Shown: positions 16,518 through 24,663 of the stretch, in pieces
Position numbering within the stretch: position 1 is the first letter of the stretch
Layout: every line of letters begins with the position of its first letter
Origin: Candidatus Peribacterales bacterium
Lineage (GTDB): Bacteria > Patescibacteriota > Gracilibacteria > Peribacterales > Peribacteraceae
Length of the DNA stretch: 64,000 nt
Assembly (NCBI GenBank): GCA_020058765.1
Contig: JAGVDM010000004.1
Location: forward strand, 1 to 64,000
Direction of reading: 5' to 3'
Notes under the pieces: generated by a model
Databases searched by the model: none
What the model saw: only the letters and a program-made list of their open reading frames with translations
Told to the model about the DNA's origin: nothing
Made by a program: the position numbers and the translations under genes

Positions 16518-16595
16518 GCGCCCGTAGCTCAGCCCGGATAGAGCGTCTGGTTGCGGTCCAGGAGGTCGTAGGTTCAAATCCTGCCGGGCGCACCA
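16518..16595 (+). tRNA. tRNA-Arg (anticodon GCG)
   Basis: Cloverleaf with acceptor GCGCCCG/CGGGCGC, D-arm GCTC...GAGC, anticodon stem TCTGG/CCAGG with loop TTGCGGT (anticodon GCG), T-arm GTAGG-TTCAAAT-CCTGC, discriminator A and encoded CCA. Bacteria usually use ACG (inosine) for CGN arginine codons; GCG is less common. Confidence 0.93.
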
Positions 16596-16604
16596 TGATT
16601 TTTT

Positions 16605-16708
<104 letters not shown>

Positions 16709-16713
16709 GTGCA

Positions 16714-17124
16714 ATAAAAAAGGGCATTCGCCCAGAGATCGGGGCGAATGCCCGTACCGCAGTACAAGTACTGCGGGTGTCAGGTGACCAACCTGCGAGC
16801 TCCCTGCTCGTGGCACGGAAGTGGGCCGTACCGCCCTGTGTGTTTGTGTAATCGCCCGTTGCCCCGAGCGGGGGTTCCCGAAGGTGCGTTCGGAGACGAC
16901 GCGTGTGTGTTTGTGGTTGTGCGCTGGTCAACGCGCAGATGCAGGGAGAAGCGAGAAGTGACTTGGCGCGAACACCCTGCGGGGTCCGGGCTTGGACTGC
17001 GTCCAAGCGGAGGACCAGGTACCAATGGAACTGCGGAGCCGGAGCCACGCAACCCGCCGGTTTCCTGGTGTCACTTCTCGCTTCTCCCTACAAGGAGAGC
17101 ATCGGTGTTTGCGAATGAACAAAT
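16714..17124 (-). ncRNA. Candidate structured non-coding RNA, about 410 nt, unknown class
   Basis: This interval has a minus-strand promoter (17131-17159), a strong minus-strand terminator (16716-16753) and no credible coding frame. It is packed with inverted repeats: a perfect 20-base stem (16943-16962 with 17070-17089) enclosing a multibranched region that includes CTTGGAC/GTCCAAG nested in GGTCC/GGACC; CCGAA/TTCGG and CCCC/GGGG hairpins; and CCGCAGTAC/GTACTGCGG near 16756-16775. Two CA-rich linkers (ACAAACACACA) flank the middle hairpins. I looked for RNase P, tmRNA and SRP RNA signatures and found none. The class and function are unknown. Confidence 0.7.
16716..16753 (-). terminator. Strong minus-strand intrinsic terminator
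   Basis: Perfect 12-base stem GGGCATTCGCCC/GGGCGAATGCCC (16742-16753 and 16722-16733 read on the minus strand) with an 8-base loop, followed on the minus strand by six T residues (16716-16721). Nothing protein-coding on the minus strand feeds into it, which points to a non-coding transcript. Confidence 0.88.
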
Positions 17125-17130
17125 CCAAAT

Positions 17131-17159
17131 ATTCTACCAGAAACCGGGCTGGTCGGCAA
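17131..17159 (-). promoter_or_regulatory. Promoter of the candidate ncRNA
   Basis: Minus-strand TTGCCG (17154-17159), 17-base spacer ending in TGG, and TAGAAT (17131-17136). Predicted transcription start near 17124. Confidence 0.65.
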
Positions 17160-17186
17160 TGGTCACCCTGCGCTAGGATGGCAGCA

Positions 17187-17771
17187 ATGACGGGCAAACT
17201 CGTCCTCATTATTGGCCCCAGTGGCGTTGGGAAAAGTGTCATTTTGCGCGAGTTGAAAAAGCGTCATCCAGAAATCGTCTTTCCACGCTCAGCAACTACA
17301 CGCCTACGCAGGGCAGGGGAGAGTGACGAGCTCTACAAATTCGTTACGGAAGAAGAATTTGATGCTCTTATTGAAAAAGGAGATCTGCTCGAATGGGCGG
17401 TGGTGCATGGCGGTGCACGCTACGGCACAATCGCATCCGAAATTCTCCCGGCCATTGAGAAGGGGAAAATTGTCATTCGCGAAGTCGACGTACAGGGGTT
17501 TGATAGCATTCGCAGTCATCGCCACTTCCGCGGGAGCGAAGCACTCTATCCACTGCAGTCCATTTTCATCCTGCCGGAGAGCAAGGAGCAGCTCATTGAA
17601 CATATTCGTAAACGTGCACCGATTGCTGGCGAAGAACTCACGCGCAGAATTGCGAGTGTAGAGCACGAGTTGAAGTATGCAGAGAATTGCGATGAGCGTG
17701 TGATCAACCGAGAAGGGAAGATTCGTGAGGCAATAAGTGAGGTAGAACGCCTTTTAGGGCTTCAAGATTGA
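17187..17771 (+). CDS. gmk: Guanylate kinase
   Basis: Phosphorylates GMP/dGMP to the diphosphate. 194 residues from ATG 17187; ATG 17178 is an alternative. P-loop LIIGPSGVGKSV (residues 6-17), GMP-binding SATTRLRRAGESDELYKFVTEEEF and ARYGT, and the lid-region KRAPIAGEELTRRIASVEHEL are present. The GMP site is slightly divergent (family consensus has GxxYxF where this has ELYKF). Family length is about 200, so it is complete. The frame is open upstream, but that stretch lies over the structured RNA and is not coding. Confidence 0.9.
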   Translation: MTGKLVLIIGPSGVGKSVILRELKKRHPEIVFPRSATTRLRRAGESDELYKFVTEEEFDALIEKGDLLEWAVVHGGARYGTIASEILPAIEKGKIVIREVDVQGFDSIRSHRHFRGSEALYPLQSIFILPESKEQLIEHIRKRAPIAGEELTRRIASVEHELKYAENCDERVINREGKIREAISEVERLLGLQD

Positions 17772-17851
17772 CAAAGTAGCAATATTGCACTCGATTCCGG
17801 TACAGTGCTCGCGTACACTCGATTCAACTTTTTCCCGTACTTGTTCTCATC

Positions 17852-18844
17852 ATGGCACGTCCGAAAATCGCACTCCTGTACGTCGGTGGATCCATCGGAA
17901 TGCAAATGAATCAGAAAACCGGGCGCATAGAGCCCATTGAGTCACTCACGGAAATTCATCGGTTCCTCCCTGAGCTTCAGCGCGAAGTGGCGTTGCGGTT
18001 TTTCTCGGTCACCAACGTTGGTTCATCCGATATTGCCCCCGAGCACTGGACCGATGTGGCGAAGCTCATTCAAGAAATTTATGACGAGTACGAAGGGTTC
18101 GTGGTAGTGCATGGAACAAACACTATGAGCTACACGGCTGCAGCATTGAGCTTTGCACTGCAGGGCTTAAGCAAGCCAGTAGTGCTTACCGGAGCGATTT
18201 TGCCCATCAACGATATTGCCGGCGACGGACGCATGAATTTGATCTATGCGATCCGGACTGCGCAACTAGATATTGCAGAGGTGTGTGTTGTGCTCGGCCC
18301 ACAGGCCTTCCGCGGCAATCGTGTGAAGAAGGTGGATCAATCGCTTTTCCGCACATTCGATACGCCCACACTTCCCAAGTTGGTGCTCTTTAATTCCACG
18401 GTTACGCTGTCTCCGTTGCGCATGGTTCGCCGCAAACGCACGCTCAGCTGCAAACCTGGATTCGATGAAAACGTTGTTATGGTCACGCTGCATCCAGGCA
18501 TTAGCAATGCATATCTGGATGCGGTGATGCAGAGCAAGCCGCACGGCATCATTCTGCGCACGTACGGTCCGGGTATGATTCCCGAAAAACTGTTCCCGTG
18601 GATTGAAAAGGTCGCAGAGCAAGATATCCCCGTCGTCATTACCTCGCAGGCGCTCCGTGGTCATGTAGATCTACAGCGCTACCGAAAGCAGATGGCATTC
18701 GAGCAGCTCGGAGTTATTTCCGGAAAGAATATGACCTACGAGTGTGCAACAGTAAAACTTATGTGGGCGCTCACGCAGTCACGCAATCCGCGCCGTCTGC
18801 GCACGCTCATGGAAACAAGCCTTGCCGGAGAGCTCGACGAATAA
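17852..18844 (+). CDS. Type I L-asparaginase homologue with altered catalytic motifs
   Basis: 330 residues aligned end to end with cytoplasmic asparaginases, which hydrolyse asparagine to aspartate and ammonia. The first signature is YVGGSIGM (11-17), with Ser14 replacing the usual nucleophilic Thr of GGTIxM; the second is VVHGTNTMSYTAAALSFAL (86-102), with Asn90 in place of the Asp of HGTDTM. The third catalytic element, Lys in RGNRVKKVD (155-162), is kept. The fold is clear, but activity or substrate may differ. A TTGACA occurs at 17769 and the leader is about 30 bases. It converges on a small minus-strand gene 3 bases away. Confidence 0.85.
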   Translation: MARPKIALLYVGGSIGMQMNQKTGRIEPIESLTEIHRFLPELQREVALRFFSVTNVGSSDIAPEHWTDVAKLIQEIYDEYEGFVVVHGTNTMSYTAAALSFALQGLSKPVVLTGAILPINDIAGDGRMNLIYAIRTAQLDIAEVCVVLGPQAFRGNRVKKVDQSLFRTFDTPTLPKLVLFNSTVTLSPLRMVRRKRTLSCKPGFDENVVMVTLHPGISNAYLDAVMQSKPHGIILRTYGPGMIPEKLFPWIEKVAEQDIPVVITSQALRGHVDLQRYRKQMAFEQLGVISGKNMTYECATVKLMWALTQSRNPRRLRTLMETSLAGELDE

Positions 18845-18847
18845 GGC

Positions 18848-19024
18848 TTATTTCTCTTCGGTTTCTGGGTCGTCTTTGTCGGACTCCTTGTGTTCGCGCT
18901 CGACCTTTTCGAGCACCTTGCTGCCAACAATAGAACCAATTGCTCCGCCGATGATCAGACCGGCAACCACTTCTCGCAATGCGCCTCGTGGAGTGGGAAC
19001 CTTCTGCTTACGAAATGGCCACAT
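18848..19024 (-). CDS. Small membrane protein with glycine zipper (YtxH-like)
   Basis: A 58-residue ORF: basic start MWPFRKQKVPTPRGAL, one hydrophobic helix rich in small residues (VVAGLIIGGAIGSIVGSKVL, about 19-38), then a highly charged tail (EKVEREHKESDKDDPE). The layout resembles YtxH-type stress proteins. Support for a real gene: TATACT at 19034-19039 with a TGG extension ends 9 bases before the ATG, CTGACG (19057-19062) sits 17 bases further up, and the frame fills the gap between two convergent/flanking genes. Confidence 0.75.
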   Translation of the reverse strand: MWPFRKQKVPTPRGALREVVAGLIIGGAIGSIVGSKVLEKVEREHKESDKDDPETEEK

Positions 19025-19065
19025 ACCACATTCAGTATACCACGGGAGTGCTCGACCGTCAGGGG

Positions 19066-20448
19066 TTACAAGTCGATTTCGGGATAGGTTTTTAGATGTT
19101 CGAGAACGAGCGATTCTATGCGTTGCAAGTCATCTGGGCTGCGCGCCTCCATCACAATCGAGAGCTTGGGGCTTGTATTGCTCTGGCGAATGCCTGCCCA
19201 TGCGCCATCACCAAAATCGATTCGTGCACCATCCAGAGTATTCACGGGGAAGCGGTTTTTGAAGTGCTCAATCACGTTCGCAACAACTGTGCTCTTTCGT
19301 GCGTCGTCGCAATGCGGCCGCAGCTCCGGCGCTTGGTACACTCGAGGGAAAGTAGCGAAGAGCGTGGAAAATGGGGTGCCGGATGCGTGCAAGATTTGCA
19401 CTACGCGCATTGCCGCTACAAGCGCGTCATCAAAACCGAAGTAGTTCTCGCCGCAGAAGAAGTGTCCAGACTGTTCACCACCCAAGAGGGATTGGTGGTC
19501 ACGCATAGCGTGTTCCACAAATGAGTGACCAACTTTGCACATGATCGGTGTTCCGCCCCATGCACGGATTTCACTCTCGAGCGCACCGGAATTGCTGACG
19601 GTGAATACCACTGGGGCATTCTTGTGGCGCAATAGATGATCTTGCGCGAGCAGCAGCAGAATGTCGTCCGCTGATCGGATCGTGCCCATTTCGTCGACTA
19701 CACCTAAGCGATCGCCATCGCCGTCGAATGCGAGGCCAATATGAGCCTGTTCTTTCTGCACCAATGCCTGAAGTTCACGCAGTGTATCGTGTTTACTTGG
19801 ATCTGCCGGGTGATTCGGGAATGTGCCATCTGGCTCGGTATAGAGTTCGCTCACCTTGCAGCCAATACGACGGAGCCCTTCACAGTAGGCGGGTCCTGCC
19901 ACGCCATTGCCGGCATCCACTACTACATGCAGGTCTTTGCCTGCATTTGGGAACATTTTTGCGATGTGTGAAAGATACGGTTCTACAGCATCGGTGGTTT
20001 CTTGTGAGCCCGTACCAGAGAGGAAATCTTCGCGTTCAATCCGCTGCCGAAGTACTTGCAGATCGTCACCCGCATGTGCCTCTGCATGGCGGACTTGCAA
20101 CTTGATGCCGTTGTCTTCCGCAGGGTTGTGGCTTGCAGTGATTTGCATGCTGCCATCCAGCTCGCGGTTGCACACTGTAAAGTAGTTCACTGGGCTTGGT
20201 GTTTGCCCTATTCGGATTACATGGCAGCCGCAGGCAAGTAAGCCGCGTAATGCGGCTTCCTCAAAGCTTGGGCCGTGCGTTCGTGCATCTCGCCCCAGTG
20301 CGATTTTGGGATGATCAATGCCGTAGAGTTCACGCACGGTGGAGCCGAATGCCTGGGCAATCTTCTCACATGCTTCCTCTGTTATTTGGCTCCCGGCTTT
20401 GCCGCGGATGTCGTATGCACGAAAGATGTGTGGATCAATTGTCGTCAT
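19066..20448 (-). CDS. Phosphomannomutase / phosphoglucomutase
   Basis: Alpha-D-phosphohexomutase, 460 residues from ATG 20448 (the conserved FRAYDIRGKAG follows within 20 residues). Active-site phosphoserine loop MQITASHNPAEDNGIK, metal loop AFDGDGDRLG, sugar-specificity loop GGEQSGHFF and phosphate-binding GIRQSNTSPKLS are all present. The GEQSGH loop fits enzymes of the AlgC type that take both glucose and mannose phosphates. It is divergent from the glucan phosphorylase gene, so it may convert glucose-1-phosphate to glucose-6-phosphate. Confidence 0.93.
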   Translation of the reverse strand: MTTIDPHIFRAYDIRGKAGSQITEEACEKIAQAFGSTVRELYGIDHPKIALGRDARTHGPSFEEAALRGLLACGCHVIRIGQTPSPVNYFTVCNRELDGSMQITASHNPAEDNGIKLQVRHAEAHAGDDLQVLRQRIEREDFLSGTGSQETTDAVEPYLSHIAKMFPNAGKDLHVVVDAGNGVAGPAYCEGLRRIGCKVSELYTEPDGTFPNHPADPSKHDTLRELQALVQKEQAHIGLAFDGDGDRLGVVDEMGTIRSADDILLLLAQDHLLRHKNAPVVFTVSNSGALESEIRAWGGTPIMCKVGHSFVEHAMRDHQSLLGGEQSGHFFCGENYFGFDDALVAAMRVVQILHASGTPFSTLFATFPRVYQAPELRPHCDDARKSTVVANVIEHFKNRFPVNTLDGARIDFGDGAWAGIRQSNTSPKLSIVMEARSPDDLQRIESLVLEHLKTYPEIDL

Positions 20449-20522
20449 TCCAGCCGATTGTACCGACTCCTTCTCCACACGGCACCCCGAAGTTCAGTGT
20501 TCCAAAATAGATAAAAATGTTG

Positions 20523-20528
20523 TATAAT
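20523..20528 (+). promoter_or_regulatory. -10 box for glucan phosphorylase
   Basis: TATAAT with a GTTG extension, 14 bases before the ATG at 20543; leader of about 8 bases and no Shine-Dalgarno sequence. Confidence 0.5.
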
Positions 20529-20542
20529 AATCATACAAACAC

Positions 20543-22201
20543 ATGCAACTCACCGTCGCGTACTTCACCATGGAAATAGGCTTGCAGAGCCATATGCCGA
20601 CCTACGCCGGCGGTCTTGGTATGCTCGCGGGTGACCTCATGCGTTCCTGCGCCGATTTGCAGGTGCAAGCGGCGTGTATGACCGTGGGGTGGAAGCATGG
20701 CTATTTGCGCCAGAAGATTCACCCAGACGGTAGCCAGGAGTATGAGCAGTTTTCATGGAACAAAGAGGAGTTCCTCACCCGCCTTCCAGAAGTTGTCACC
20801 GTGCAGGTGCAGGGGAGGGAAGTACGCGTGGGTTGTTGGAAACTTGATTTGCAGAGCGGCGGTCACAGTGTGCCGATCTATTTTTTGGATGCCGATCTCC
20901 CCGGGAATACTCCCGAAGATCGAGCGATTACCGATCAGCTCTATGGTGGTGATGGGACCATGCGCCTCTCACAGGAAATCGTGCTGGGCATTGGGGGCGT
21001 GCGCATGCTTCGAGCCCTAGGTTACAACGATATCGGCACATTCCACATGAACGAAGGTCATGCGGCATTCCTCACACTCGAGCTGCTGCGGGAGCGGAAT
21101 TTCATTGATGATGACGTGCGCAAACTCTGCGCGTTTACAACGCATACTCCGGTGAAAGCGGGGCACGACGTATTTGATTACGATCTTGCATGGCGCGTCG
21201 TTGGCGACATGCTGCCCTGGCACATTCGCAAACTCGCAGGCGATGAGCGCCTCTCCATGACGGAGCTTGCTATGAATCTGAGTCGGTACGTCTGTGGTGT
21301 ATCGCAGATCCATGGTCAGGTGTCGCGTGCAATGTTCCCCGATCACGCGATTGACGCCATTACCAATGGTATTCACCACACGCACTGGGCTTGCCCAGAA
21401 ATGCAGCAGCTCTTCGATGATCAGGCGCCCGGCTGGCGCGAGGACCCCACAGTGCTCGAGCGCAACTGTCGCGATTTTGATGATGATGAGCTGTGGCAGG
21501 CACACATGGCCGCCAAACGTCGGTTACTTGCCGAAGTGAAAGCGCGCACTGGTCAGGAGTTCAGAGAGCATCACCTCACCATTGCAAGCGCACGCCGCGT
21601 AGTGCCCTACAAGCGGCCAGAATTGCTCTACACCAACCTCGAGCGTCTCAAGGAAGTCTGTGGCGGACGTGTACAGATCATTCATGCAGGCAATGCCCAC
21701 CCCAGTGATCCGTTCTCGCAGGGCGTGATTCAGCGCATGATCGAACGATCCGATTCATTGCGCGATACTGTGCATATTGCCTACATGGAAAACTACAATC
21801 CCGATCTTGCGAAGCTCCTCGTATCGGGTGCGGATGTATGGCTCAACACTCCCACACGCCTCATGGAGGCATCGGGCACATCGGGTATGAAGGCATGTCT
21901 CAACGGTGTGCTCAATCTTTCCACGCTGGATGGTTGGTGGGCAGAAGCCTATGCGCGCGATCCAGAAGCCGGCTGGCGCATTGGCCCATTGGCCGGCGCA
22001 ATCCAGAACGAAACTGAACACCGAAAAGTGGATGCAGAAGATCTCTACACCCAGCTGCAGTTCGAAGTGCTCCACGAATACGAGTACAAGGATCGCAAGC
22101 GTTGGATTCGTAGAATGAAGCGCTCCATTGGCTTACTCGGCTACTTCAGTGCGCAACGCTGCGTGCAGGAGTACCTACAGAAAGCGTGGCAGTCCCAGTA
22201 A
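20543..22201 (+). CDS. Alpha-glucan phosphorylase (GT35, short type)
   Basis: Phosphorolysis of glycogen or maltodextrin to glucose-1-phosphate. The 552-residue protein begins MQLTVAYFTMEIGLQSHMPTYAGGLGMLAGD, typical of the short bacterial/archaeal phosphorylases that lack the long N-terminal part of E. coli GlgP. Other motifs: FHMNEGHAAFLTLE, HTPVKAGHDVF, NGIHHTHW, RRVVPYKRPELL and the pyridoxal-phosphate region WLNTPTRLMEASGTSGMKACLNG, with Lys in SGMKAC. The divergent phosphohexomutase would channel the product into glycolysis. Confidence 0.94.
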   Translation: MQLTVAYFTMEIGLQSHMPTYAGGLGMLAGDLMRSCADLQVQAACMTVGWKHGYLRQKIHPDGSQEYEQFSWNKEEFLTRLPEVVTVQVQGREVRVGCWKLDLQSGGHSVPIYFLDADLPGNTPEDRAITDQLYGGDGTMRLSQEIVLGIGGVRMLRALGYNDIGTFHMNEGHAAFLTLELLRERNFIDDDVRKLCAFTTHTPVKAGHDVFDYDLAWRVVGDMLPWHIRKLAGDERLSMTELAMNLSRYVCGVSQIHGQVSRAMFPDHAIDAITNGIHHTHWACPEMQQLFDDQAPGWREDPTVLERNCRDFDDDELWQAHMAAKRRLLAEVKARTGQEFREHHLTIASARRVVPYKRPELLYTNLERLKEVCGGRVQIIHAGNAHPSDPFSQGVIQRMIERSDSLRDTVHIAYMENYNPDLAKLLVSGADVWLNTPTRLMEASGTSGMKACLNGVLNLSTLDGWWAEAYARDPEAGWRIGPLAGAIQNETEHRKVDAEDLYTQLQFEVLHEYEYKDRKRWIRRMKRSIGLLGYFSAQRCVQEYLQKAWQSQ

Positions 22202-22205
22202 CTCC

Positions 22206-23291
22206 TTAGTGAGTGTGCAGTGACGGTACACGGTGAGGATCTGGCGCGGGTGGTTTTCTGGAGAATGATCGCGCAGCCAGGAATGTGGAAATCGGCACAG
22301 CAAGAATCAACGCGCTGCTGCCTACGATTGTTCTTGCGATTTCTTCCGCGAGGAATTGTGTATTGAGAATCACCCAAAGCGGTGTATCTGCATCGATGCT
22401 GAACAGGAGCAGCAGAGGGAGCGACGCACCAGCGTACGCAAGTGCGAGTGTGTTCATGAGTGATGCAATGTGTTCCTTGCCCACGGAATTCCCGGCTCGG
22501 TAGAGCTCTCGGAAGGTCAGTAGGGGATTGGCTCTGCTGATTTCCTCCACGGCCGCGGTCTGGGCCGTGGTGATGTCATCGAGCACACCCAATGTACCGA
22601 TGACGATACCGCCGAGCAGTAATCCGCGCAGTTGCGCCACTGTTAACGTGCTGCCTTGCAGGAACAGCGCTTCTTCGGATCCCGTGCCAAAGAGCTGCAT
22701 GGCGTGTACAGCCAACATCGCGAACACCACCGCCACAGCAAGTGTGATCAACATGCCAATGAGTGCAAGCGTCGTTCGTCGACGTATGCCGTGCGCAATA
22801 TAAATAGAAGTGCATGCAATGAGTGCAGCACCAGCCACGCTCACGGGGAGCGGAGGCATGCCCGCAAGAATAGCGGGGAGAACAAGTGCGGTAAGAATGC
22901 CAATGCTTAGTGCCAGCCCTGCTACAGAACGGCAGCCAGTTTTGCCCCCTATTACGGCCGCAAGGAGCAGGAATATTCCTGCAAAAATTCCAATCCACGG
23001 TAAGCGGTAACGCTCCATGATGATGTGTTCCACGGAGCCATCCATGCGCACGAAGCGTTGTAGTACTACGCTTTGCCCTGCGCTTGGCGCATCGGGTTCC
23101 AGGGCGCTCTCTGCGGAAAACGGCACAACAATCTGGGAGCCATCTGGCAGTACAATTGCGAGGGCATCTCCCTGTTGCGACACCACAGTGCCTCGCAGGT
23201 ACACAGTTTCCTGCATCACATCTGCAGCACCGGCACTATGCGTGCATACAGCCCCGATCAGTCCGGTGAGCACTACGAGCAGAAGCTTCAC
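22206..23291 (-). CDS. YibE/F-like multi-helix membrane protein
   Basis: 361 residues: signal peptide (1-22), an exported beta-rich domain (about 25-90, GTVVSQQGDALAIVLPDGSQ), then about seven or eight helices. GVLDDITTAQTAAVEEISRANP and GNSVGKEHIASLMNTLALAYAGASLPLLLL are hallmark YibE/F sequences. The function of the family is unknown. The GTG start overlaps the TGA of the ZIP gene by 4 bases (GTGA), so it is translationally coupled to the metal transporter and probably part of a metal-responsive operon. Confidence 0.88.
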   Translation of the reverse strand: MKLLLVVLTGLIGAVCTHSAGAADVMQETVYLRGTVVSQQGDALAIVLPDGSQIVVPFSAESALEPDAPSAGQSVVLQRFVRMDGSVEHIIMERYRLPWIGIFAGIFLLLAAVIGGKTGCRSVAGLALSIGILTALVLPAILAGMPPLPVSVAGAALIACTSIYIAHGIRRRTTLALIGMLITLAVAVVFAMLAVHAMQLFGTGSEEALFLQGSTLTVAQLRGLLLGGIVIGTLGVLDDITTAQTAAVEEISRANPLLTFRELYRAGNSVGKEHIASLMNTLALAYAGASLPLLLLFSIDADTPLWVILNTQFLAEEIARTIVGSSALILAVPISTFLAARSFSRKPPAPDPHRVPSLHTH

Positions 23292-24157
23292 GACGTCACG
23301 ATACTGTCGTTCTCTTCTGTTTCAAAGAGATGATCCGGGTCATGGTCTTCCTCCTGTTCTCCTTCCACTTCATAATGCGCATCGTAGACAGATTCTTCGT
23401 GGGTTGCGTGCGGCAGCGCTGTCACAAGGCCGTAGAGGATCAAGATCCCCACTACCAGGAATCCCAATTGCATCATGCCGTTTCGGAATCGTGTTTCCTT
23501 GTGCAGTTCCGGCAACAGATCAACACCGGCGATATACAGGAAATTCCCCGCAGCAAGTGGCAGCAGAATATCGCCCAAGCCCTCCACGGAGCTGCTGGTA
23601 ATCAGCACGAGTATTGCTCCAAGTACACCTGTAGATGCTGCAAGTACATTCATCAGCAGCGCCCGTTTTTTGCTGTAGCCGCTGTAGAGCAGCACGGCAA
23701 AGTCGCCGATTTCCTGTGGGATTTCGTGGAGTGCCACTGCGATTGTCGTGGTAATGCCTAGTTCAGGGCTTACAAGGAAGCTCCCGGCGATCAACGTACC
23801 ATCAATGAAATTATGCGCAGCATCTCCAATAATGTTGATGAGCCCCATCGGGTGTACGTGATCATCGCAGTGAATGTGGTGGCAGTGCCTCCAGTGAATG
23901 AGCTTCTCAATGACGAATGAACCAATGATACCCACAAGCAACAGGATCAAGCTGTTCTGGAATGTTGGTTCTTCGGCCATTTCTGGAATCATGTGTAAAA
24001 ATACAGTTCCCAGTAGCGTTCCGGCCGAAAGGCTCACAAGTGGCAGTAGCCATTGATCCTTGAAATTTCTGTGAAGCGAGAACAGGAGAATGCCGCTGAT
24101 CGATATCAGGCTAACAATGAGGACGCTCGCGAGAGTGAAGAGGGCTGTAGAGTTCAT
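23288..24157 (-). CDS. ZIP-family metal transporter
   Basis: 289 residues from ATG 24157, eight predicted helices. Hallmarks: a His-rich loop HWRHCHHIHCDDHVHP between helices 3 and 4, and the metal-site helices AAHNFIDGTLIAG (helix 4) and VALHEIPQEIGDFAVLL (helix 5). ZIP proteins import Zn2+ or Fe2+ into the cytoplasm. The C-terminus is a long acidic tail (EEDHDPDHLFETEEND). It sits 16 bases after the Fur-family regulator gene and is coupled to the YibE/F gene. Confidence 0.93.
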   Translation of the reverse strand: MNSTALFTLASVLIVSLISISGILLFSLHRNFKDQWLLPLVSLSAGTLLGTVFLHMIPEMAEEPTFQNSLILLLVGIIGSFVIEKLIHWRHCHHIHCDDHVHPMGLINIIGDAAHNFIDGTLIAGSFLVSPELGITTTIAVALHEIPQEIGDFAVLLYSGYSKKRALLMNVLAASTGVLGAILVLITSSSVEGLGDILLPLAAGNFLYIAGVDLLPELHKETRFRNGMMQLGFLVVGILILYGLVTALPHATHEESVYDAHYEVEGEQEEDHDPDHLFETEENDSIVTS

Positions 24158-24173
24158 GGGGAGAGAAAGGAAG

Positions 24174-24584
24174 TTATGCGCACTGCGTACATACACCAAG
24201 GATTTCCGTATTGTGCGCTTCTACGGAAAACCCGGAAGATTTGGCATGTGCGCCTACACTTTTGCAAATGCGTTCATCGTGGAATTCTGTGACCGCATCA
24301 CACTGTGTGCAGTGCAGCATGGCGTGATGACCGTGCGTATCGGGCATGGAGCATAGGGATACACGTCCATCTCTGAGGCGGTGGAGTAGCTTTACACGCT
24401 CCAATGCTTCAAGCACGCGATACACCGTAACGGTATTAATCGATACACCGTGCTTCGCGATCCACGTTTCTATATCGCGTGGGCTTGCGCAGCCAAGAAC
24501 CTCTATGCCTTGCACAATGGTTTTGCGCTGCGTGGTTGCTCGCAGGCCTGCCTGTCGGATGATGTCTTCGGTCGTGCGTTGCAT
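24174..24584 (-). CDS. Fur-family metalloregulator (Fur or Zur type)
   Basis: 136 residues: winged-helix DNA-binding half (GLRATTQRKTIVQGIEVL, SINTVTVYRVLEALERVKLLHRL) and a C-terminal metal half with THGHHAMLHCTQCDAV and GVCTQCA, the two CxxC pairs of the structural zinc site. Being first in an operon with a ZIP importer argues for Zur-like zinc control, but Fur cannot be excluded. A promoter with an internal palindrome lies right before the start, suggesting autoregulation. The ATG is 6 bases from the -10 box, so the mRNA is probably leaderless. Confidence 0.92.
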   Translation of the reverse strand: MQRTTEDIIRQAGLRATTQRKTIVQGIEVLGCASPRDIETWIAKHGVSINTVTVYRVLEALERVKLLHRLRDGRVSLCSMPDTHGHHAMLHCTQCDAVTEFHDERICKSVGAHAKSSGFSVEAHNTEILGVCTQCA

Positions 24585-24590
24585 ATCCCT

Positions 24591-24618
24591 ATTCTATCTA
24601 CATGCAAAAAACTTGCAA
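24591..24618 (-). promoter_or_regulatory. Promoter and candidate Fur/Zur operator
   Basis: Minus-strand TTGCAA (24613-24618), 16-base spacer, TAGAAT (24591-24596). The inverted repeat TGCAA-N5-TTGCA (24603-24617) spans the -35 and spacer, where a bound repressor would block RNA polymerase. Confidence 0.6.
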
Positions 24619-24663
24619 GAAAAAATTGCTCTGCTTTGCTCAAGGTGGTGAGTCGTTTTCTGC

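Noticed and set aside
16714-17124. RNase P RNA, tmRNA or SRP RNA as identity of the structured RNA
   Set aside because: No GAGGAAAGTCC-type P4 element, no tRNA-like ends with CCA and tag frame, and no SRP apical GGAAG/AGCAG loop were seen on either strand. A profile search is still needed.
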